Shown piece after piece: positions 47,842 through 60,185 of a stretch of 64,000 nt of DNA. This DNA comes from Termitomyces sp. T153. Lineage: Eukaryota; Basidiomycota; Agaricomycetes; Agaricales; Lyophyllaceae. Both the position numbers and the translations under genes were made by a program. Below the pieces are notes generated by a model that was given only the letters and a program-made list of their open reading frames with translations, was not told where the DNA came from and ran no database searches. How positions within the stretch are numbered: position 1 is the first letter of the stretch; every line of letters begins with the position of its first letter. The stretch lies in contig JACKQL020000074.1 in NCBI GenBank assembly GCA_018296165.2, positions 62,001-126,000 of the forward strand. Reading direction: 5' to 3'.

Positions 47842-48560
47842 CTAGCTTTTGTTATCCACCAAAGACCATATGATAAGGAGGCAGAAATGTTGACAAAGTA
47901 AGAATAGAGTCCAAAGAAAGGCTGTGCTCATAAGGATTAATATTGATGCATTGTATGTGATTATATCATTGATTATATATATCATGATTTTTGTGATATT
48001 AGTTGACCAGGTGGAGAATGGCCTAAGCTGCTCCTGGTAACTGGGTTGTACCACTTTGCTCTGCAAAGCATGTATCCATTTTACCCATGCTCCATCCAGG
48101 TTTGTGGTGCAGCAAAAAGTTGAAGTTGGCCAGATACAAAGACCAGCAAGCATAGTGTTGATTGAGCTTCTTTGCTATATGGAAGTACTCAAGGTTCTTG
48201 TGATTTGTCCAGACTTCAAACTTATCCCATGTGCCCTTGAGGAAGTGCTGAAGAACCAAATAATGGCAAGCATCTCCTTGTTATGGATCTCATAGTTCTG
48301 CTCCACCACATCAAAGCTTTGGGATAGAAGGCTATAGGATGCTACTTACCATCCTCCTTGGACTGCTGAGAGAGGACCACTCCTATGGGAAAGTGAGAGC
48401 TGCCAGCTTTGACAGGGGGAGTTGTTGTCTGGGAAGAGGAGGACTGGCTTGAAGGTCATGGCTTGCTTGAGTACATCAAAGGTACCATAGGTCAGTGCCA
48501 TACACTTGAGTTTGGTCTCATCACACTACAATTGGATTGCTGTGAGACATGATATTCTGC
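47842..48560 (-). pseudogene. Ty3/Gypsy reverse transcriptase-RNase H remnant
   Basis: Minus-strand fragments in order, moving down from about 48480: FDVLKQAMTFKPVLLFPDNN; then EQNYEIHNKEMLAII; then FLKGTWDKFEVWTNHKNLEY; then CWSLYLANFNFLLHHKPG. These are the RT thumb/RNase H region of Gypsy elements, with the E-x-NYEIHNKEML and W-T-x-HKNLEY motifs. Frameshifts, stops and the lost catalytic Asp (N in WTNHKN) show it is dead. It sits at the right edge of the island; no LTR pair was found around it. Confidence 0.8.
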
Positions 48561-48842
48561 CCATAATACATATTTTCAACAATTCTATTGGAAAGGGCCC
48601 ATTAAATTGGCAATGATAAACATCTGCAATTTCTTGAATTGATGATATGATTAGACCCATGGGTTTGTCCCATTTACATTCAACTTTCGGGTCACACGTT
48701 GGCAGGTTTGATGTAAATGCTCAGTACTCAACCGTTAAAAGCATATGGTATTGCACAACATGAATATTGAACTCGGCAATACAATGAACATGATGAGGGA
48801 CAGATGCAGCATAGAACAATTTTGGAAGGAGACAAGCACAAC

Positions 48843-49875
48843 CTAACGTTTTCGTTTCAATGGGTTTGATCTGGCACAAATACAGAGTTGACTGCGTTCA
48901 AGAGCGATATGTTCGGAGGTATCCAATTCCACGCCAAGATCTTCTGCGAGGCTCGCCGCTTCTTGAGGAGGTAAAGCATCCGTCGCCAATTGCCAGAATC
49001 TGCACAAAAGAAGCCTTAGGGTCCTGGATCGCAATATAGTGGGTTAGCTGGACTTGAAGAAACGTACGTCATGAAGACTTTTCTCCTTTTGATCCATTCT
49101 GATCGCCACTTTGTCCACTCGGCATCGATGTGTGCCATCTCGGCTTCCGATATCAAAGGAGCGCCAGATCGCAGAGGTTGGAGTCGAACAGATAGAGAAG
49201 ACACCTATTCGAGCTATAATACTTACTTGTTGTAAGCTCGCCGAGTAGCTTACCATATTGTCTGCCTCGCAAACTTGAGCTTCCAGCTCCTGATCACTAG
49301 GTGTCGCTTTTAGTTTCAAGAGTTCTGAAGGAGGAGTAAATCATGGTCAATATATGCGTGGATGTCTAGAGAAATGCCTGATTGGATTGTTTTGAGTTCA
49401 GACGCGATTGCTTTATTCTCTTCATCAACGGTCTTCTGCTGTGCTTCTATGGTAGCGATTTCACTGGCAGGCACTGACTCAATATTTGACTGGTTGAATA
49501 CGAAAAAAGTTGTTTTGCCTGCGAAGAATATGAGCAAAGAAGCATATACTCGGTGACCACATACCGTAGGTTTTTTGGACCAAAAAATCTTTCTCAGTAA
49601 GTGCGACCAAGATTTTTTGAACGGTGGCTTTAGGAATTGCGCCTTTTAAGTTAGCTGCAACATCGACGGCACCATACGGGCGGTTCATCTGAAGACTAGG
49701 GGTCAAAATGAAAAGCCGGCAAGAAAGATCGACATACGCTCTTCATGTATTCAAGAACCTTGTCCTCAGCTAAGTTCAATGTTAGTTCAAGATTTCTGGG
49801 TAGAATGCGTGTGAATTTACCTTCTTTCCCTTTCAAGACAGGAGGCTTTACATCTGGTTTGGATTTTGATGACAT
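48843..49875 (-). CDS. hop2: Meiotic homologous-pairing protein Hop2 (TBPIP family)
   Basis: Seven exons: 49875-49821, 49769-49738, 49688-49565, 49518-49378, 49324-49254, 49204-49068 and 48999-48843; 238 residues. The N-terminal winged helix (~20-88) has VLEYMKSMNRPYGAVDVAAN, IPKATVQKIL and GKTTFFVFNQSN. A coiled coil (~95-140) leads to ELLKLKATPSDQEL and a C-terminal helical region (EWTKWRSEWIKRRKVF). Hop2 works with Mnd1 to help Dmc1/Rad51 capture duplex DNA in meiosis. The intron between exons 4 and 5 has to be GC-AG (GCATTT...TTCAG, 53 nt) to keep the conserved ELKTIQS-ELLKLKATPS junction; no GT donor fits. Its 3' end is about 200 bp from the transposon island. Confidence 0.93.
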
Positions 49876-50052
49876 AGATGCAAGAGAGGAAATTGAAGGA
49901 ACCTAGCGCTTTCCTCCTCTATGGCAGGCACGTGATCTATCACGGACCGATCGTGAATCGACTTGGTGCCGGCTTCTCCACAGTTTATTCCTCACACGAT
50001 TTCCTCCAACTTCACTTTCCTTGCATGAACTGCCCTGTCTAACGCATTGCGA
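49876..50052. promoter_or_regulatory. Divergent promoter between hop2 and the Leu5-type carrier
   Basis: 177 bp separate the two start codons. It has pyrimidine-rich tracts on the plus strand just before the carrier ATG (CCTCCAACTTCACTTTCC). Both genes must be controlled from here although one is meiotic and one is housekeeping. Confidence 0.5.
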
Positions 50053-51252
50053 ATGAGTCCCAATGTCTCGACTTCACCTCGAGATAAACAGAGCTGGAAC
50101 TACATCATCCGTTCAGGACTTGCTGGGGGAATAGCTGGTTGTGTGGTATGTGATTACCTTCTATGAACGATACAAATGCTTAAAAATTTTACAGGCCAAA
50201 ACCATCGTCGCTCCTCTAGATCGTGTCAAGATCCTTTTTCAAGCTTCCAATCCTGACTTTCGTAAATATGCAGGTGAGGCCGATTCTTTTCCAGGTTTCC
50301 TTGAATCTCGTTCATTCTTCGAAGGATCCTGGAGTGGAGCTTTTCGTGCTGTTGGTGAAATATATAGTAATAGAGGAGTTCGTGGTCTATTCCAAGGACA
50401 TTCTGCCACCTTACTGCGCATATTTCCCTATGCTGGCATAAAGTTCATGGCCTACGATCAGGTCCACCATGTGAGCTTGAAGATTCAAAATCTTATGGTT
50501 TTTTTCTGATCGCCTTGCCATCTTCTAGATATTGATGCCCACACGAGAGCAGGAAACTAATGCCCGACGTTTTCTCGCAGGAGCGATTTCAGGTTTTTTT
50601 TTTCTGGTGTATAAATGCACTCCTGATTTTAACCACTGCGCTAGGAACGATGTCCGTTTTCGTAACATATCCTTTAGATGTTATTCGTGTTCGAATGGCC
50701 TTCCAGACCAAGGCACCCAACCACCACGGACGTTCTACACATCCAACATTCACGCAAGCTTACAAGCAGATATACAATGAACATTCTACACCTTCTCGAT
50801 CACCAGCTACTGTGAACGCAAGACCATACCTCGAACTGTTTCCTATACTCAAATTTTATCGCGGCTTTTCTGTAACATTGGCAGGAATGATTCCATATGC
50901 AGGAGTTTCATTCCTATGCTGGGGTTTCCTCAGATCCCGCTTTCTTCCCCCAGATAAGACAGGCCACAGACCGCCGACTCCAATCGCAGATCTATCTATC
51001 GGTGCACTTTCAGGTCTGATCGCCCAAACTGCCTCATATCCTTTCGAGATCGTTCGTCGCCGAATGCAAGTCGGTGGAATCACTCGCCCCGATCGTTGGC
51101 TTCGGTTAGGCGAAACCGTTGCCGCCATTTGGAATTCTGGAGGTTGGAGAGGATTTTACATTGGATTATCAATTGGGTACTTGAAAGTAGTCCCTATGAC
51201 AGCTGTCAGTTTCGCAGTCTGGCAAGGAGGCAAGCGCCTTCTGGATGTCTAA
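50053..51252 (+). CDS. leu5: Mitochondrial carrier, Leu5/SLC25A16 coenzyme A type
   Basis: Five exons: 50053-50145, 50195-50273, 50325-50470, 50529-50592 and 50645-51252; 329 residues. Three carrier repeats, each with a Px[DE]xxx[RK] helix: [19 protein letters not shown] and PFEIVRRRM. The first repeat ([20 protein letters not shown], then FRKYAG) is very close to yeast Leu5 and human SLC25A16/A42, which move coenzyme A or its precursors into mitochondria. [22 protein letters not shown] is another group signature. Intron 4 begins with a GTTTTTTTTTT donor, unusual among its neighbours but in phase. Inner mitochondrial membrane. Confidence 0.94.
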
Positions 51253-51498
51253 TGGAGTTAATACGTACATTGATAATCAGTTTTCAGTTTCAACTAACGG
51301 AGCTATGTACTTCTTTGATCCCGTCGAATCTTACACATCCAACGGAACTCACCTTTGTTGTCTAGTTCCTGAACAATGCGAATTGACAACTCGTTATATT
51401 TAGGTGCTTGATAGGTTTCTACTCCCAAGACTCAAGGTTCCATATTCACAGAATATCGCGTCTCATTGTGCCCGTCTCGAGCGGTTCGGTCATTAACA
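51253..51498. other. Spacer between carrier and Zn2Cys6 gene
   Basis: About 245 bp, same strand on both sides; 3' region of leu5 and promoter of the factor. Nothing else seen. Confidence 0.4.
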
Positions 51499-54016
51499 AT
51501 GCAGCGGAACCACACAGCGCTAGAGCCTGTAAAGGAGAAAAAGACCCGCCGGCGCTTGAGGCTAAGCTGTGTGGAGTGTACAAAACGCCGTCAAGTAGGT
51601 GCACTTAAATGCATTGTTTATGGAATGAATATCTTGACCGCTTGATAAACACTGCAGAAATGCGATCGCAAATATCCATGTTCTTTGTGTACGCAACGAG
51701 GAGTAACCCATTTATGCCGCTGGGAAACTGTACCAGTTGCGCGCCCCACTCCAGCACGTCCACCAAATAGCCTTACGAGCCCCAGCTCAGAACATACAAT
51801 TGAGATTCTCCGCGCCAAAGTTGCTCGTCTAGAGAAGGCTCTCGCCGAAAAAACTAATGATAAGACCTTCATAAAAGCCAAAATCGAGCCGATTACAGAT
51901 CTCGTCTTACCTACTTCTCCCGCAGGCTCAAGTACAGTGGGCACGTCAATCGAAACCATCTCTCCCTATGTCTCCCCTGGTCCTGACCTTCAAACTATGC
52001 ATCCATTGCCCTCTGCTAAACTACGAGGAGACAATGATGTAGAGTCGCCACCAAAACCTTTAACTTATCTTCCGCCATTGGTGTATAACTCAACATCGGC
52101 GTTGGCAGGTCTGTCAATTGGTCATCACGGTGAGTATATCGGGAGAGGTAGCTTGATCTGCGCTCTGCACGCGGTAAGTTCGTGTACATCACAATACAAT
52201 CGAAGACATCGTCTAAATGCCATTTTAAAACCGCAGATAAGTACAGGCGAAACGTCCCGGTTCCTTTATGCGAAATCTACCGACTCAACGTCTGTTTATC
52301 GTGACACAAAACCTGGGATAATATCCAACTTGTTAATCGCAAGGGTCGAAGACCTGATCCACGACATTCCATCAACTGCTGTTGCGGCAGCACTCCTGAA
52401 GACTTTCTTTGCAGAGTGCAATTGGCGGTTTGGTATACCCGAAGAGTGGTTTAGTAATGCTTGTTCGCAGATGTGGAATGTTCTGGAGCACCCCGGTCCA
52501 CACGGTCTTCATATCAACGCCCATTGGCTTTCCCTCTTCTTTGCTGTGCTCGCGTACACACCAGAATCAGCCGGTGACGGGAAAGTACAAGCCGATTCCC
52601 GCGATCATTATTTTTCCTGCGCCATGAGGGCTAGGCGTGTCGCGGAGGATGACTACATGAACAAGCCTAGTATTTCGCTGATGGTTTCGGCTGCGGATGG
52701 GACCGTGCTCTCGTGCCTGGCAGTACCCATTCTTTGTAGTTATCTTTCCGAGCACGGGCGTGTAAGCGAAGCTTGGAAGCTCGTTGGCAGCGGTATTCGA
52801 CAAGCTGAGGCAGTAGGGATGCATAGAGATCCAGAATGGAGACACTGGCAGGTCATGTCGAAAGACGAAGCGTTACTTCGACGACGGGGCTGGTGGGGAC
52901 TCTATATCTTGGACAAGTAAGTTCTGAGCGCCGACAACTGGATTTTCTTCTAATCTCTTGCGTCCACAGAATGTACTCCTACTTGCTCGGACGGCCTCAG
53001 ATGCTTCACAAGGAATCCTTCGATGTCGCCGCACCTTCCTCGATAGAATTAGATGGGACACGAAATATCTTCTGTCTCGGTCAATCGACCTTCATTCAAC
53101 TGTGCGCCATTGCAGAAGTAGCTTTGGATAATGTTCGTCAAATCATTTCTCGTCTTTTTTGTGTACTGATAAGCTTGAACAGTGCTTCAGCGTGGCGTTT
53201 CCGGACTTCGCAACATTTTTTGATATGGACAGTCGATTTGAACACTGGGAGGGAAATCTTCCATCAGAGTATCAACTCTCTCGCCATGACGACGTTGTCA
53301 ATGATTTAACTCCAACAGAGTTGGCGATCATTGACCGTCAACGATACAATCTTCATACCTGGTATCTGCTTTGCCGAATGAAGCTATATATCGCTGCTCT
53401 CACTGGCGTACGCCGATTACAGATATTGCGAAAAGATGTTCTAGAGATTGGGAAGTCCGCCATTCTCATGTCGATACGGTTGATCAAGCTCCAATGTGAT
53501 ACTTATGATTCCGCACTTCGCTATGGAGCCGAAAACGCCAATCCAACTTTCCCGGGAAGTATCTGGTTCTTTGAGGGCTGTTTCTCCCTCTTCGAGGCTA
53601 CTGTAGCTCTGATCACAACGTTGACACGTTACCCGTGGACAGGTAAGATGCTGGAGGCCGAGCAGTTGGTTGACCGAGCCATAGGAGTCATGACGCAAGT
53701 TGCTACGCTTGATAAGGACCAACGCAGGGAAATTGTCCATATGGCAGCTGAAGTCCTCGGCTCCTTACGGCAAGAGAGTTGGAGGGCACACACATCTGAC
53801 ACTTCCACGACATCCAATTTCCTACTTCCCTCCCACCCTAAGGGACTAGTTCCAAACTACAGCATGCCGTCACAGTCCGTTATCGGATACGACGAGTATC
53901 TTGCGAGCATGACCTACTCAGACCGTTTCGGATATCCAGGGATGAGCAATCCAATGACGTCCCAATCAACGGTACCGTCGGTGTCTGGTATGAGTACCAT
54001 GGGACCTAGCGAATAA
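51499..54016 (+). CDS. Zn2Cys6 fungal transcription factor with Fungal_trans domain
   Basis: Five exons: 51499-51594, 51658-52173, 52237-52916, 52970-53132 and 53183-54016; 762 residues. The binuclear zinc cluster spans intron 1: CVECTKRRQKCDRKYPCSLC plus a later Cys (C24, 27, 34, 40, 43, 52). A short coiled coil follows (EILRAKVARLEKALAEK), for dimers. From about residue 190 a Fungal_trans-type middle region is seen (GRGSLICALHA, SNACSQMWNVLEH, AWKLVGSGIRQAEAVGMHRDP, RRRGWWGLYILDKMYSYLLGRP). Nuclear DNA-binding regulator; target genes unknown. Intron 2 (52174-52236) is 63 nt, a multiple of three without in-frame stop, so retention would insert 21 residues; removal gives the usual ALHA-ISTGET run. 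Confidence 0.92.
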
Positions 54017-56100
54017 TACCCGCGATACTTTCCCGCTAACAAACAGTCCAGGGTTCGCTATCAGAAATCAACGAGGAAAGTTCGCTTCTGACTCTAAGTC
54101 TACCCACCTAGGGAATTGAACAGCAGAAATCATTAATCCCAGTGTTCGAAAGGATCCGAGCAAACCGTGGGCCTCAACTGACTGCATTAGATTGTGTGTA
54201 TGCACGTTTCGTAAATTATCAATTATCCACAATCAAATACTACATTATCTAGTTTGCACATTGTTGCCTGTAGTTTTGTTGTTCGTGCATTGTAGGGTAT
54301 GGCACTAGCAGTAGAGGGCAGTAATCGCAAATTATAACATCCAGTACTCGGAAGCCCTCTCTCTGACTTCAATTGTCACTTCCCTTTGGCTAGCTTGACG
54401 GCTGCACATTCTGGCAAAGCACTGGACCAGAATTGGTAGGGACAAGTTAAACTCGGTGGGGTATATCATGGGACACTGATGTTTAATCATGGACCCGAGA
54501 AAGCCAATACAATTTGCACGAGTCGAACATCACTGCGCTCAATCATAATCGATCATATGCATGTCCTAGTTTTGACTACTCTGATTGGCAAAATCATCCC
54601 TAGATCCTTCCGGGCGGCCGGTAATTCAGCTGACCACGCACAGCCTGGATAGACTGTTGTTTCTGAAAACTCAGCGTTCAAATTGGGCTTTCATCTGTCC
54701 AGCACCGTCGTGCCATGTGCCAAATCGGTTCGCATGAGCGTTCTGGATGTCAGAAGCCAACGACTGGGAGTGTTGGTGCCCGTCGCTGGCACACATACAT
54801 TCGAAGGCAATTATCGCTGGATTGACGATCATTCACTTTCACTTTTCTTTGTCAGGGGTTTGATCATGATTTGCCTGTTTTATTTTTATTTTTGAGTCTA
54901 TATTCGGCACACAGTGCCATATGGTACATGGTGCGTTGGGGACTGTGTAACCACAGAATGCTGCACCCTCGCTGAAAATGAGCGAGCCGACTTACTCATG
55001 CTCCCCTGATACAGCCCCACCGCGGCACTGTGAGTGGAGTGAGTTATTGGACGAATGCCGCCCGCGAACGGACAGGATCAGTTTATTACTAACTGAAGGT
55101 TCATCATGCATCAAGAGCAAATGCCTGACGGCAGAAAATCTAGTGTTTCGACGCGGAGTATACTAGGGGATACCAGACAACCATCAATAAGTAATGCGAT
55201 GCAAGGCTCTGACTTATCACGCCACAATTTGAACCCTCGATTTTTCTCTTCTGATTATCGCAAGCAGGCGCGACAGCAAAAAGGATGCGGATCATCCTTG
55301 TACAGGTCCTTCGAGAACCCATGATTCAACCACTACTATAGATATCTTTACATAGGTTTCTAGAACTTGTTTATCTTCCGATACTCACGTCACGGAATCA
55401 TGATCAGGGCTATGTATGCGCTCACACTGAGAATGCAGTATATACTTATGGACGTCCCAAAAAGCATGTCACTAGACAAGTTAGACCGCAGGCGTCGAGC
55501 GAAGTGCCCTAGAACGTGGCTGAAGACGGTAAAAAATAACAAGGTTTTGGCAGCTGGTGTTACCGGGCCTGGCATGCCTAAGACTGGACGACAGAGGGGT
55601 AGTGGAGCGGGTACAGGATCGATCCAGGTCCGAGGGTCGTCCGTCCGTCCGTCCAAAAGCAGAGACTCGTACAAAAGGAATCTGTAATTTGTGAGGCCGC
55701 ATGTCTGTATGGTACGCGATCTCTTGGCATGCAAAGGACCCATGTGGTAAAGCGAAAGAGACGGAGATACATATGTGTGATAAATAAAGTTGTAATTTTA
55801 ATTTGCACATTCCGAGAATAGCAAGCGTGGATTCTGATCGCACAAGTCGTTGGACCGGTGAAATCGTCTTCTCCGCATATCATTATCTCCCACCGCCCGA
55901 GCCGCAGTTGCTTTCTCTGTCCGTCTGCGCTATCATCTGCTCCCTACAATTCTCGCTTGAGGGTACTGGGATCTTTTGTGACCGGATCCAAAACCACTCG
56001 CCCTCGGTGAATCAATCTGCTCAGACATCAGTTTCGGATTGGCCACCATTCAATTTCCCGACTATAAGGCCGTGTAGGTCTTGACGGCTGGTTCGCCCCC
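54017..56100. other. Two-kilobase intergenic stretch
   Basis: No supported gene. Frames up to 140 codons (56028-56450 minus) overlap the next gene's exons or look random. A small (GTCC)n microsatellite lies at about 55637-55654. CG content is normal, so this is not transposon-island sequence. Confidence 0.5.
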
Positions 56101-59100
56101 ATGCCTGTCGCTATGCGGACAACATACCAAAAAGCGGAAGCAAAGTATAATGTTACTACCGAATGTGCGTCCAAGTACTCTAATCTGTCGCCATTGCTGA
56201 GCGTCTTTGGCCTACAGTTCCCAGCCTCGGCTTGCACTCCGCAGCTGCCACAGGAAACGTCGGTCTCGTTGAGTATGCTTTGGAACATGGACAGCCTATC
56301 AACTCGGTACTTGACGGTGTTCTTCCTCTTCACGCGGCATGCGCAGGCGGGAATGTTCAGGTCGTCAAATTGTTGATCGAGCATGGAGCTGATGTCAATG
56401 CCCCAAGGTAATCTTTCGTGTGTTCTATCGATTCTTCCAAGTTTAGACACCTTTTCCTAGGCTCCCGAGACGCTACTCGAATGACAAAAACAGGGACTCA
56501 TCAGCGCCGATTGTCGGAACATCTGGGTCTACTCCGCTCCATTTTGCCGCTGCCAATGGAAATACCGACGTTGTCAACCTCCTCCTCCTCCATGGCGCAC
56601 ATGCCGACCGCTCCGATAAACATGGTATCACTCCTGAAATGCTCGCACGACAGCATGGGTGGCTGGAGTGTGCGGAAGTATTGAGGCAGTGGCTGGTCAA
56701 CAAGGATCGTGATCTCAGAGAGCGGCCTGGTGGTGTGCCTTCGACTGATCCAAGCGCTGGTTCTTTTCGTGAACGGATTAGCTCTTTTGGCAGCGATGTT
56801 GAATCTCAGACTCTATCAACGCGAAGACGACTTCACGTCAAACGCTCTATCGACAATGCTTTGAACAGAATTAAGTCGTCTACCACAGACATTAGGATGT
56901 ACCCACCATCTATGATCGGCGTGGGATCCACTCCACCCGCATCACCAACAAAACCTTTCGAAGATTACCCATTTGTGCCGACCTTCCCTTCTGACGATGC
57001 CACTTTTGATCCTGGTGCTCGTCGTCCATCCCTACCTCATATTCTACAACCATCGTCTATCATTTCTTCTCGGAGCAGGAAGACATCTACCCCGAATTCT
57101 ACTAATAGCCCCAGTCCTCGCCGCCCACGGTCTGCCGGCAATGGTGCGGAGATCCAAGAGCCGGAGGTGACTAACCCTGCCCAAGGGAAACCTGTAGTCA
57201 GGAAACTGGGAAGCAAGTACTCACTTCTCAACCTTTTTAAGAAAGCTCAAGCGGGAGAATTCGTATCTACAACGGATAGTTCCCAGTCTCTTTCCACTGC
57301 TTCTCTTGCAGCAGGGTCTAGCAATTCCTTGCATGTGAATTCATCCCCTAGTCAGCCTAGCCCTTTATCGCAAACATTGGCCACTTCTGAATCAACGTCC
57401 ACGCGATCTGGTCTTCGCATTCATCGCGGGAGCGATGCCGCTTCGTCGCGCTCAGTTCCCCAGCAACCTAATACACCTCAGTCACTTCACAGAAAGATAT
57501 CAGGGACGTTAGCTCAATCTCCTCGTGCCACAATTGTTGAGCTGCATAATCCATCTGCACAAGATCGTGATCGGCATCAACGACAATCCAGAGATCGCTC
57601 TAGGTCAACAGGAAGTGGTGCACGGTTAAGCCCCGAAGAACATGGTAACCATAGCCCCGGCCCTCTACATAGACTTGGTCTTCGGGTGCAGAGATATAGG
57701 CGAGACAGATCTGGTTCTGGGAGTAGCCTTGGTACAAACTCAATACCCGGCTATCGGGGTGGGGCCGTATTCGATGATGACGGTGGGGCAGGGGATAGCA
57801 ATAGTATCCGACCCAGTATTCTGAAAGCTCATACACGGACGTCGTCCAGTGGATACGCACCTGGAACTCCACAAGGATTTCGGGCACTCAGATTTGACTC
57901 ATCATCAAGTGTTAGCGCCCGGCGGGAAGGTGATGCCGAAGGTCCCCGGACCACTCGCTTGCTCAGAGGGAGCAGTAGCACTGGCTCTCTGGGTAGGAGG
58001 CGTATGGACATCCTTGGACGGGGTGCCACTCCTGAAATGCGGGTCAGCGAGGAGAATTTGGTCCCAGAATCTGCCCCTCCTATCATTGGTGATTTTGATC
58101 GTTCTGGAAAGGATCATAAAAATGGAATTGTTGACGATGAAGATGACGAAGAATATGGCCAACCCCTGCACGATGACGACAGTCCCATAATTGATTCTGG
58201 TGAAGTCAAGCCAGGACTTCTCCTACGACAGCGAGGAGCATCTTTCGGGTCATCGTCACAGTCATCCCTCTCTCCAATTATGCCCAATGACGGGTATGGC
58301 TCGACGATCAATGCTGAGTTTCCCTTCAGCATCAACAAACCTCTAGCTATGGAGCCGGACATCGAATCTGCAGTTCCATCTCAGGATTTCCTCCGCGTCC
58401 CTTCAGTGAGCGACAGTCGTGTCCGAGGGGACTCGGTCAGCACTACGGGCACCTTCGACAGTAACAACCTGCAGTCGAGTGTTAGCGGCACCACGAGTGG
58501 CAGCGGGAGCGAGACGGTCACCACACCTTGGCTTTCCTCTCCTGGGCGAGATGAATTTCTCGATATTGTGCATACGAGCCCTGACCAACGCGAACATGAT
58601 TTAGACCACAATCAGACGAGATACATAGGGTCTCTGGGAATCAAGGTTGAAAACGCTGTCAGACCTCCGGTAGTGACTCCCTTCGATGAACGACGTTCTC
58701 ACATTCCACCCGACATTAACATCAGCGCCATTTCAGCGCATGCACAAGCAGAAGCGCTGGTACAAAAGACTCAGCGTGATATACTCGAATTGGCAAATAC
58801 CAATGAATTAACCCCTGTCACAAGCAGTACTGGAAGGTCTCCCTTGAGCGCCAAGCTCGCGGCCTACGGAGAGAGCCTAGCGTTAGAGAGAAAGCTAAGA
58901 GAAAGAATGGAAGAGGAGGAACGACTGGTGCTCTATCGCGAACTGGAGACTGATCCCGAATCATATCTAAGCAGTGCTACAACAACGCCAGGGAGCTCTA
59001 GCCCTCGTCGGAATGGAGCAAATGGAGTGGAACGGCAGCGAAGTCTGGAACATCGACTGAATAGGCCCAAGTCTAGAGAGAAAGACCCAAAGCGGCCATC

Positions 59101-59627
59101 AACTGCGGAAGGGTGTAAGTGAAGAAAACTCATTTTTGCCTTGATATCTAACGCCTTTCGTTCTAGTTGCTTCCCGGTCCGTAGAACAGACAGGGTCTTT
59201 TCACCATTCGTCACAATCCGAATCGGGATTACTGCTATCACCGCCCAATCAGTTATTTGCTTTTGAGCCCAGTGAAGTCTCTGATAAGGAAATGGAACGG
59301 GAACATGTTCCTTCGAAGTCGGACAATTTATTGGTCTCGCCGCCGAGGCGTGTACCAAGCCCAGTACCCCCCATCCGTTCACGCACACCAGTCCCTGATA
59401 CAAGCGAGGAGTATTCCAGCCGTATCGCAGATAAGGATACAGAGCTTGGCCCGGACCTTTTTCGCGTGTCAACTGCACCCCTTCGCGGTGCAAGTGCAAA
59501 GACGGCTTCAAAACTTACAAGGATGGGATTCCCTCCGTTGGAACAGGCCCGTACACCACCTACCAACCCCAAAGGGCTTGGTGCCATTAGGTCTTTTTTT
59601 GTTCAGACATTGAAGGGCAGGACATGA
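56101..59627 (+). CDS. Ankyrin-repeat protein with long disordered Ser-rich region
   Basis: Four exons: 56101-56164, 56218-56407, 56461-59114 and 59167-59627; 1122 residues. At least three ankyrin repeats at residues ~25-175: LGLHSAAATGNVGLVEYALE, LPLHAACAGGNVQVVKLLIE and TPLHFAAANGNTDVVNLLLL, each with the TPLHxAAxxG pattern, then GITPEMLARQHG. The rest (~900 residues) is low-complexity Ser/Arg/Pro sequence with islands such as KLGSKYSLLNLFKKAQAGEF (~300). Starting at the 56101 ATG makes exon 1 join in phase as ...VTTE-FPSLGLHSAAA. Probably a fungal scaffold or signalling protein; no enzyme domain seen and no precise function can be given. Confidence 0.85.
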
Positions 59628-60185
59628 TACCCTTTTACTACGCTTCATCATCATCCATTGCTGTACTACCACCATCACCATTTTCATGCGCTTTTCATTA
59701 TTATTTGTTATCTTCATCTGGTGTATTTCCTCTGTACTTTCTATGCTATCATTCACCTTCCTCGCGCTTTCTTGCCTATCCGTTGTTATCGTTCGTTATT
59801 ATTTTTCTTTCTAGCAATTTCGTTCTCACAATATAGATGGGATTCCATCTCACTTCTTCGGGGCAAACTGTTCTGCTCGGGATTTGAAGTGTCCCACGCT
59901 TCAGGTATTGTCAGTCAGGCGTTCAAGGAACAGATATTTGATTCTTCACGATTTTTGTCCCCCCTTTCAAAGCGTAGAAGAATCGGTGATCTGGAGCAGA
60001 CTGCCTCGTTACCAGTCTGGTTTGTGAATATACAGGCTAAGTTAGAGCGAGTCGGCAGCGTTTCTTTTTCATCTGTGCAGTGGCACATTATTCTTGACAT
60101 AAAACTCTGGCAGCAAGTCGTAATCATTGTCATGGGTTTGAGGTAGCGAGTCATTATTGACTGTAGTAGAGATTACATCCTTAGA
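59628..60185. other. Convergent 3' spacer
   Basis: About 560 bp between the ends of the ankyrin gene (+) and the unknown gene (-), T-rich on the plus strand near 59640-59830. No gene seen. Confidence 0.45.

Larger units (their letters stand above)
29531..48650. mobile_element. Decayed, CpG-depleted transposon island (~19 kb)
   Basis: CG dinucleotides are almost absent across the block except in the 34.1-35.1 kb insertion, while TG and CA are frequent; flanking genes have ordinary CG content. This is what long-term cytosine methylation followed by C-to-T change leaves behind. All open frames are short and broken. Recognisable parts are annotated separately. The remaining sequence (for example 29.5-30.5, 33.0-34.1, 40.9-43.1 and 46.0-47.8 kb) holds short frames and weak repeats that I cannot assign to a family. 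Confidence 0.85.

Noticed and set aside
52128..52155. Possible splice donor GTGAGT within the Zn2Cys6 exon
   Set aside because: Splicing to the nearby AG would make an intron under 20 nt; reading through keeps the frame.
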